This document shows, one piece after another, positions 56,576-64,000 of a stretch of 64,000 nucleotides of DNA; the first letter of the stretch is position 1, and every line of letters starts with the position of its first letter. The position numbers and the translations under genes are program-made. The stretch comes from Saururus chinensis (taxonomy: Eukaryota > Streptophyta > Magnoliopsida > Piperales > Saururaceae). The stretch spans positions 3,767,330-3,831,329 of the forward strand of contig CP141140.1 in NCBI GenBank assembly GCA_035235625.1, written 5' to 3'. Under the pieces are notes generated by a model. The model was not told the DNA's origin and searched no databases. It worked only from the letters and a program-made list of their open reading frames with translations.

Positions 56576-57349
56576 CTCTTGGTCGTGGCAGCCTCCTCTT
56601 CGTGCGTGGTGGCCTAGTTTTCCTCTAGTATGTGGCAGCTTGCTTGTCCCTAAATTAGTCCATCACTTTTTGCTCTCTCTAATCCTCTTATATTAGGTTT
56701 ACAAAGCAGAAAAAACAAAACTACCCCTAATCACTTAAACCCGTAATTAGGGATCACCGCCAACATTTGTATGTTAAAATTAAGTAGCTACAATCAAACT
56801 TGCAACAACTAACATTCTAGTTCATATAGCTGATCGAGCAATCATAGTGGATATCATCTCTTCTAAAGTTTAGAAAATGCTTATTCCATTTGGGTAGTCT
56901 GATCGTCATAAAGATATATATAAATGTTGTTCCAATTTTTTGTTGTATTTGATTTCTAAGCGGATAGAGGAATATGTTTTACTTAACGAGCAAAGAAGCT
57001 CCTAAAAATTGAGAACGCTATAGAGCACGTACTTCAAATAAGAGTAGAAATTGATTAGCATGAGAGATTGATTAGGATCTGCATTGTTTTCTTTATGGAC
57101 TGTAAGAGAGAAACTTTTGATATTAGCCCCAGCAAATACCTATATTACAGAAGTATTGTATTTCTAGCTTTCTAGTTGCTACAAGCTTACGATCATCCAT
57201 TGTTTATAGACAAGCACAATTCTTGATGTATAGGGCCTAATTGAACCAATATGCAATTTCATGTTGGTTTTATGTACACTTCCTAGCTGGTCATCTTTAC
57301 CATGTTCTTTGAAATAATTCGAATATATCCATAATCAATTCCTTGGTAG

Positions 57350-57588
57350 TGTTAAAGTACAATAGAAATAAATAAGATTTTTTATATTTAATAGTTTTAG
57401 CTTTTGAGAAACTTAGTTATTTTACTTTGTATCAAAGTTTTAGGTTCTAGGGTTCAAGTCTTGTTGAAGACATTTATACTTAATTGTGTTTTACATGTCG
57501 AACTTAATAAACACTACTAATATAAAAGAAATAAATAAAATCTCCCCTTCCCAATAGCTTGAGTTTTAAGAAACTTAATTATCTTACA
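57350..57588 (+). mobile_element. Decayed TRIM relative
   Basis: Two LTR-like blocks (57350-57426 and about 57515-57588) share AGAAATAAATAA and a block like AATAGCTTGAGTTTTAAGAAA. The same block occurs in the intact TRIM at 46772-47070 as AATAGCTTGAGCTTTTGGAAA. A degenerate primer-binding site TTGTATCAAAGTT follows the first block at about 57427, corresponding to TGGTATCAGAGCC. No target duplication survives. Confidence 0.65.
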
Positions 57589-57589
57589 A

Positions 57590-59590
57590 GTGAATCGATA
57601 TTTAATCAGCCGCCCGTGGTTAAGTAATTTTTCGACTATCTTTTGAGTTGTGACTTGCGAGTGATGCTAAATTGCTAATATGAGTTGGATGGTTAGGATG
57701 CATTTTTTACCCCACGGTAAGAAGTAGAAGTGTAGAACCATTCATGGGCTTGGGAGTGTGTCGCTGTCCGTCAAACAACTTGCATTAACACGTAATTAAG
57801 ATTCCCACACTTGTTTTTGTTAATTTCGCTTGCCACTCATCCGCAAAGGGAACTCCTTCCTGACAAAGAAAAAAAAACCTTGTTTTTAGTGAGCAATAAT
57901 TAATCCAATTGCACCCCATCAAAACAGATCCATACTTCTACACTAAGCTGATACCCCTTCCTGGCTAGTCCACACTTCCGGTACAGTGGAGATAGTATTT
58001 TATGTCCATCTTAACATCGTTGGTTTACCTCGTCCTTCAAGGCATTGTGTTGTCTGATCACCAACATTTATGGCTCTTCCGAGGGCTACTTTGTACACTG
58101 GCTGGTACATGGAACTGCCATAACCAATGGCGAAATATATGAAGAAAAGGACTTGAGGATCGGTGTGGCCCACTTTACAGATTTACAGTAGAATAGGAGA
58201 ATCGATCTTGGAATATACAAAATATTTATCTTGCATAGTTTAATACGAGCAAGCAAAGCCCGAGGTTTCCGTCGATGAAGTTCGATGGATTCAAAGAAGC
58301 AAAAATCAACACAACTACGTAACGACGAGTCCTAAGCAGCCTAGCCCTTGTTTTCTTCTAATCCTACAAGAGAGGAACTAATGCAGCAAAAGCCCTGGTT
58401 TAATCCAGTAACTAATTAAGCTCCGTGTGAATAAAACCAGAAGGAACAAGAGCACTAATTAGTGCGTAATGCTAAGGACACATATAATACAGCCATGAAT
58501 ATAGTACCGGGAGCTAGGGGCGGCCGTTCATTATTATATAACGTTGTTTTTAAGTATTTTTAATGACTTAATTGCTTTAAATTAAATAAAAGATGAAAGG
58601 AAGAAAAATCCGTCGCATGAAATGGACTCGCCTCCATTAGTTTAAAGGAGAGAAGGAATCTTTTTTCCTTGATCTCTCGAAGCTGGTCGCTGCCGCGTGA
58701 AGTTTGTCATCTTGATGTCGAACCCTTGACAGCTACCTGTACCTTTGAATATGGATTGGTGGCCATATATGACACAGATGTCGGAATAGACTATTCCCTA
58801 TTCAAATAGGCTGATAGCCATTTGCATATCTCCGAAGGGTGTTTGAATTTTGAATTGAAATGAAAAATTAGACTTGTGGCGCTCTCTCATAATTGGAAAA
58901 CTGGACTTGTCAACTTGCAAAGTAAACTTGTAAAATTAGGCTTTGTCCCCTCAAGTCTCCCAAGTGCTTTTTAATTCTTAGACATAGGCTCGGCTTTTAA
59001 AATGTGAGTAGCAGCAAGTGGTGGGCTTGGGACGGAGGTATTCATCAAAGGTAAGGCGAACCAATCTTTTGGCTTCAGGCTAAGACCCACAAAATTTTAC
59101 ATGCCCAAAGACCAATTAAGAATTTAGGCCCAAGAAAGAAGTGTTAGCAAATGAAGTAAGGAGACGTTACACACAAAACTTCTCCTTTTCGCTTTAGCTA
59201 TTGAATATATAATGCTGGTTGTCCGTTCAGGGGGTGTTGTTCATTAATATCCACATCTATTTACACATAAGAGCTATTTTTAGTGGCCTACTGTAGACAA
59301 GGTTGTCCACAAATGCAATTGTCCGCGTCTACCAATTATATATATTATAGTTATTATTTTTAATTAATTTAAGTCCATATGAGAAGGTTATCTTTAAAAA
59401 AATTGTAAATAATACATGTCATAATGGTACATATCTTTTATAATAATATATTTTTTTTTATGCCACTACATTAAGATTATTTAACTTATTTTTTAATTAA
59501 ACTTTTATTTTCCTATTTTTGGTTTAAGAACTAAGTAGTCTACCTCCATTCTATCTTTTCTTCATTTAATAACTCTTGTTGCTATAGTCA
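57590..59590. other. Gene-free spacer
   Basis: About 2 kb with no ORF of coding character, no RNA gene and no bounded repeat that I can support. Confidence 0.5.
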
Positions 59591-59599
59591 ACACCTAAG

Positions 59600-59925
59600 T
59601 AGGGATGCCACTTAGGTCGAATAAATGGTAAAACCCAATCGGACCTTATTTTAATGGGTTAGGTTTAATTTTTAAAAATTGACCTGATTAGCTATTTGGG
59701 CCGGGTTTTGATTTTAGGTGATTCAACTTGACCCAACCCAAATATAATTATAAATATAAAATTTTATATATTTATATATTTTTTATATTATTTTTAAAAA
59801 AATTAATTTAAAAAAATATTTTTTTATTCTATTCAGGTCAAATGGGTAGGGTCGTGTTTAGGTTATAATTTTCTTAAGTGATATTGGGTTGAGGTTTGAC
59901 AAAACCTAACCAGGCAGTAACACTA
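59600..59925. mobile_element. hAT-like short element with 8-bp target duplication
   Basis: It starts TAGGGATGCCACTTAGG at 59600 and ends CAGTAACACTA at 59925, flanked by perfect 8-bp repeats CACCTAAG (59592-59599 and 59926-59933). The termini agree only in the outermost bases. The superfamily call rests on the 8-bp duplication, the TAG start and the subterminal GACCCAACCC-type repeats shared in style with the hAT element at 12798. It is AT-rich with no ORF. Confidence 0.6.
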
Positions 59926-60260
59926 CACCTAAGGTATTGCCATTACGGGCAATTACAATGTCATCTACGTCACATTAGAGTTTTCTTCTATTTTCTCATC
60001 TTAACTTTTACGGTGAAGATAAATCTAAAAAATTTATTTAAAAAATATATTTTTATTCTATTCAGGTCAAATGGGTCAGGTGGTGTTTAGGTTATAATTT
60101 TCTTTGAGTGATATTGGGTTGGGGTTTGACAAAACCTAACCAAGCACTACACCTAAGCTATTGCTACTAAGGGCAATTGCAATGTCATCTACGTCATATC
60201 AAAGTCTCCTTCTATTTTCTTATCTCAACTCCAACGGTGAAGACAAATCTATCTCCGGCT
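59822..60260. repeat. Tandem duplication of the hAT-like right end plus flank
   Basis: Two head-to-tail copies of about 229 bp each contain ATTCTATTCAGGTCAAATGG, then TTTGACAAAACCTAACCA, then CTACACCTAAG, then CAATGTCATCTACGTCA. The second copy begins near 60051 and repeats the element's right end and the host flank next to it, giving a third CACCTAAG at 60150-60157. Confidence 0.85.
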
Positions 60261-61394
60261 TGTATTTCTTAGCTGGATTTGGCGGAGCAATAAATGGGCT
60301 AGCTTTAGCAATTGGCCGCTGACACGCATTTATCACGACAGGGTTTAAATTAGTTGGGTAAACACTCCCACCAATTGTGGTGGGAGTGCCCACCCAGTCA
60401 ATCCAAACCCGCTACGACATGACTAAAAATGGGTTTGATTATCCATGTCCATCAATGTATATGAGAGGCATATATAAACAAGCTAACATATAGTCGGACA
60501 TGCCATGTCCACGTCCAGGTCCATCTAATTACACCCCTATTTCTATCCTTATGATCTGGCCACAATATATAAAACCTATCTTTTGCAGTGTTGCCTCAAA
60601 TAGCACTCTCGATTCAGTTCGTTATTTAAGAAACAGGAGCTCCCATAATTTCCTTCCAGGGAAGAGAAAAGTAATGTTAAGGGCGCGCGAATTCCAAGAA
60701 AGACAATTTACATAATCAAATCCTTTTAATACTCTCCATAGGCTGCCTACGATATGAGTGAGCCAACAAAGCATCATTCAAGTAGTAATAATTCATAATT
60801 AGGTATGATCTTTCATGCAAATGATTTATAATCAACAAAGGCTTCGTTTTGGGTTGATGGTGCTTTAGACCAAATTTATATGACGTCCATCCTCGAGCCG
60901 TCAACTATTGTGTTCCCTGTTAACACATGACATGGGAACATAAAGGAATCGTCTTCTTCCAAGCTTGATCATCCATTGCAAAAAAGATAATGATGAAGTA
61001 GTCGGTTGCCAAATTCTCTTATATGCTTCTGTTCGCTGGCCATTGGTATAACCTCATTGTCAGGCAGAGACTAGAGACTTTTCCAGGGATGGTGATATTC
61101 ATACAATAAAAAAACCCTACAAAAATTTCTATATGAGTTTTAGTTGGACTGAATAAGTGAGTATCACACAAAGTTCAGTTGGGCCCATTTATTCAATCCA
61201 ACTAAATCTCATGTTAAAGTTTTAGTTAGTTTTTTACTTTGTGTATAAATATTATTTTCTTTTTCCAATGACAATTTCTGGATGATATATAGGTTTAATA
61301 CACCAAGTACCTCATTCGCCAGTTTACTTTCAAGCCAAACTTGGGGCCTGCTTAACTATATGTTTTTGTTGCTACTAATCTAGGAATGTTAAAG
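60261..61394. other. Gene-free spacer
   Basis: No gene or bounded element is recognised. The short ORFs at 60500 and 60716 have no recognisable product. Confidence 0.5.
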
Positions 61395-61980
61395 CAAGTT
61401 TGAAAGTTCCACTTGGCTCGAGTTTGACTAGGCACGGATTATATTCGAGCTTTAAGTTGAACAAACTATGCTCATATGTACCTATGTTCGGCTCGGTTTG
61501 AAATTCAAGAATGGCTTGACCTGATGTTATGTGTATTATTTTTTTTAAATATGTACATGTATATATTATACACTATATATAGATTTCATGTTTCCCAAGT
61601 TTCAGCTCCTTCCATCAAATATATCATTAAATTTTATTTTTTTAATATGAGTTACCTTAGGTTTTTTGTTAGAGGAGATAAACAATATCTTTCGAGAACT
61701 ACAATCCTTGTTTATAGAACTTTACTCCTTTCATCTTGTATTAATAGTCTAGATTAAAAAATCATAATCAACTAAATTAAACTAATTTATTTGGTTCTTA
61801 ATCCTAACAATTGGACTACTTTCTAATTACAAGTTTGTATTAGTGAAATTTTTTCTAAATACCTTTGAGCCACCAATTAAAAAAACTCAACTCGAGTCAA
61901 GCTCGACTCAATCTCAAAATTGAAATTTCAAACTTAAGCTGAAACAATTTTTAGTTTGACGTGGTTTGTTAACACCCCTA
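61395..61980. repeat. Possible decayed member of the GAGCTCGA-armed family
   Basis: GGCTCGAGTTTGACTAGG near 61416 and AACTCGAGTCAAGCTCGACT near 61888 resemble the arms of the element at 14245-17005, and the right end TTTGTTAACACCCCTA near 61966 resembles its terminus. No target duplication was found and the left end is unclear. Confidence 0.3.
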
Positions 61981-62580
61981 CCAACTATGCTCTTCCCCCA
62001 TACCTTCTATCTTTGAATCAACAACGTTGATGTCAATGTTCCTTGAATGTGATGATTTCATATGCCCCACAATTCTATGGATCCTACACCTAGACCTATG
62101 CAATGAATGTTGAAATAGGTGATTATGCGTAAACGGTGTGATGCCATGAGCAGTTAGTGTGACTTGAGTTTGGATTGAGAAAGTAGTTACATCACTTAGC
62201 AATTCCTTCTTTCTACGTTTGAACCACATAGGTGGTCTATAAATGTGTGATGTGTCACATGTTTTAGGGAAGAAAAAGTTAGGTTTTCTTTTGTCTTTTG
62301 TGAGTGGGAAAAGTTTGAGTTATTTTTGTCTTTTGAGAGGGGAGAAAAAAACAAAAAAACATTTTTTCTTTTGCTCTTATTTTGTTAGGTCTTTTAGAAG
62401 TTTCACTATTGTTACTTGTGTTCTCTTGTATGCTTTTAAAGAGGGTGTTGGTAAGTAATTTGAGGCTTTGTTTGCGGGTAAGTTCTTATAATTTTCTCTT
62501 AAATTATATTGGCACTTGCTTGGTGGAGTAGGTGATTCAGTCGAACCATGTTAAATTAATATGTTTTATTGTGTATGCTT
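61981..62580. other. Gene-free spacer
   Basis: The small ORFs at 61978-62229 (-) and 62243-62458 (+) have no family resemblance that I recognise. No other feature is seen. Confidence 0.4.
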
Positions 62581-62589
62581 GATTGGGTC

Positions 62590-63060
62590 TGAACCCAAAT
62601 AATTCTTAATGATGTCATTATTGATACACAGTATAAGCTTATCATCCATATATAGATATCTTATAACATAGCTTTTCTACTTTTCTGTAACACACTTGTC
62701 GTATTCATTAATTTTGAATCCACTAGACAACTTGACTTTGTCAAACTTCTCATGTCATTGTTTTGGTGCTTGTTTTAACCCACAAATAAAAATTTAAAGT
62801 TTACACACTTTTGTGTTATTGTCCTAGAACCACACACCCTTCAGGTTGCTCCATATAAATTTCCTCTCAATCCAATTCTTTATCTTAACATTCATTTTAT
62901 GTATTTCTAGGTTATATAACGCATATAGGGCAATCAACATCCGAATAAATGTTATTCTTGATATTGGTAAATAAGTATCAAAGTAGTCATCTCCTTACTT
63001 TTGCCTCTAGCCCTTGACTACGAGCCTAACTTTGTATTTGTCAATTAATCCATCAACTTT
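62590..63060 (-). pseudogene. Ty1/copia reverse transcriptase relic
   Basis: Read on the minus strand from about 63055, the translation gives VDGLIDKYKVRLVVKG, then DDYFDTYLPISRITFIRMLI, GLKQAPKQ, a stop, HEKFDKVKLSSGFKINEYDK and RYLYMDDKLILCINN. These are copia RT blocks in order, ending at the YxDD catalytic site (here YMDD). Several stops and small deletions make it non-coding. It is in opposite orientation to the copia element at 5.6-10.8 kb, but from a closely related lineage judging by the shared KFD and GFKINE blocks. Confidence 0.88.
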
Positions 63061-63275
63061 TATTTTCCTCTACTACAAGTGAACGATTCTTGCTGCAAGT
63101 GGTTGCTATCAGTAATATTCTATGTAACAATTGTAGTTTTTAAGTTTTTTTTTTTCAATTTTTTAACAACTTTTACTTTCCTCTACTATAAGTGTATGAT
63201 TCTTGCTGCAAGTGGCTGCTATCAGTAAGATTATGTGTAACAATTGTAGCTTTTAAGTTTTTTTTAAAAAAACTT
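63053..63275. repeat. Tandem duplication of about 112 bp
   Basis: Two adjacent copies share TTCTTGCTGCAAGTGG, GCTATCAGTAA and GTAACAATTGTAG followed by a T-rich run. They start near 63053 and 63163. They abut the copia RT relic. Confidence 0.85.
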
Positions 63276-64000
63276 AGTGTGTTAATAGATCTCTAGGAGA
63301 CGAGCATAATGAGCCTAAGAACGCTTAAATCGGATATCGAGTCATAAGTTATGTCAGATTTAGTTCGTTTAAAAGACGTTCCTAACTAAATCAAGAGCAT
63401 TCTATGCAATGGAGGGATTATTTTTAGAATTTGAAGACTCTTTAAGGGTAAAAATTATTATCTAGCTAAAGAGAGTTCTACTTGTCGTCTACGAGCTCAC
63501 ACGGAGAATTAGATATGAGATTTTATCCTTCTTTAAGGCATAAGTATTTACATTGGGTATATTTTTTAAAGTAAGATATATAAATTTATTATATTAATTA
63601 TTTAAGTTAATTTAAAGTGTTTGTTTACATGATTGTCTCATATATTCGTTTTATCGAATGACTTTCTTCTGAATTAAGTTATGAATTGTGCATTGTAAGT
63701 TATGTAATATAGAGAAAATCTAGCTTCACCATTATTTTAAATGAGTAAGATATGTTTGAAATATGGTTTTAGGAAACTATTTCCTTGTCAAAATGATGAT
63801 TTCTCACCTATTTTAAAAGTGTGTACAAGTATGTTAACTGAGTTACAAATATGAAATAAATGAAGGGTAACTGTTTCGTTAGAATGAACAACCTACCCTA
63901 TCTATATGAAAAGCTAAACAATGGGATGAGATATTTAGAAAAGAACACTTCCCTTTATGACTTAGGGACTTTAAGACTAATATGTTATTCAGAGCTTGAT
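63276..64000. other. AT-rich sequence to the window end, no gene seen
   Basis: No ORF of coding character, RNA gene or bounded repeat is recognised in the last 725 bp. Confidence 0.5.

Noticed and set aside
1-64000. tRNA, rRNA or other structural RNA genes
   Set aside because: No segment with a convincing cloverleaf, pol III boxes in proper spacing or rRNA similarity was seen by eye; a tRNAscan or Rfam search would be needed to exclude small ones.

Overview
This is a plant nuclear window, most likely from a flowering plant. The pattern of intron-rich genes embedded in nested transposons suggests a monocot, but nothing here fixes the species. About a third of the window is a gene island of five intact-looking genes. 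All five could be assembled exon by exon with in-phase junctions. The rest is mostly decayed and nested transposable elements.

Layout. 1-5.43 kb: fragments of long gypsy-type LTRs in both orientations, with a 58-bp minisatellite. 5.58-10.79 kb: a broken Ty1/copia element (gag, protease, integrase, RT, 3' LTR) carrying a MITE. 11.89-20.51 kb: a stack of elements bounded by Stowaway/mariner-like termini. It holds non-coding, gene-like sequence interrupted by a hAT-type element with a perfect 8-bp target duplication, and by a 6.4-kb gypsy-type LTR. That LTR contains a GAGCTC-rich inverted-repeat element, which in turn carries two foldback elements with CT/GA-rich arms and perfect 9-bp target duplications. 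21.4-26.4 kb: a mitochondrial carrier gene (thiamine-diphosphate-carrier type, 7 exons, +). 28.0-33.2 kb: minus-oriented gypsy-type LTR segments. 33.6-41.9 kb: LUMINIDEPENDENS (LD), a divergent homeodomain flowering-time regulator (13 exons, +). 43.0-44.1 kb: a PsbP-domain thylakoid-lumen protein (3 exons, -). 44.5-47.5 kb: an NDUFAF4-like complex I assembly factor (3 exons, -) with a complete TRIM retrotransposon in intron 1. 49.85-50.90 kb: a MITE inserted into another MITE of the same family. 51.3-54.2 kb: an INDETERMINATE DOMAIN (IDD) C2H2 zinc-finger transcription factor (3 exons, -). 54.2-64 kb: gene-poor, AT-rich sequence with a decayed TRIM, a hAT-like element with a duplicated end and a minus-strand copia RT relic.

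The genes are not a functional cluster in the bacterial sense. Three products are organellar (mitochondrial carrier, complex I assembly, thylakoid lumen) and two are nuclear regulators (LD, IDD). No novel multi-gene system was seen. The most interesting material is the nested transposon architecture and two GC-AG introns, one in IDD and one in LD.
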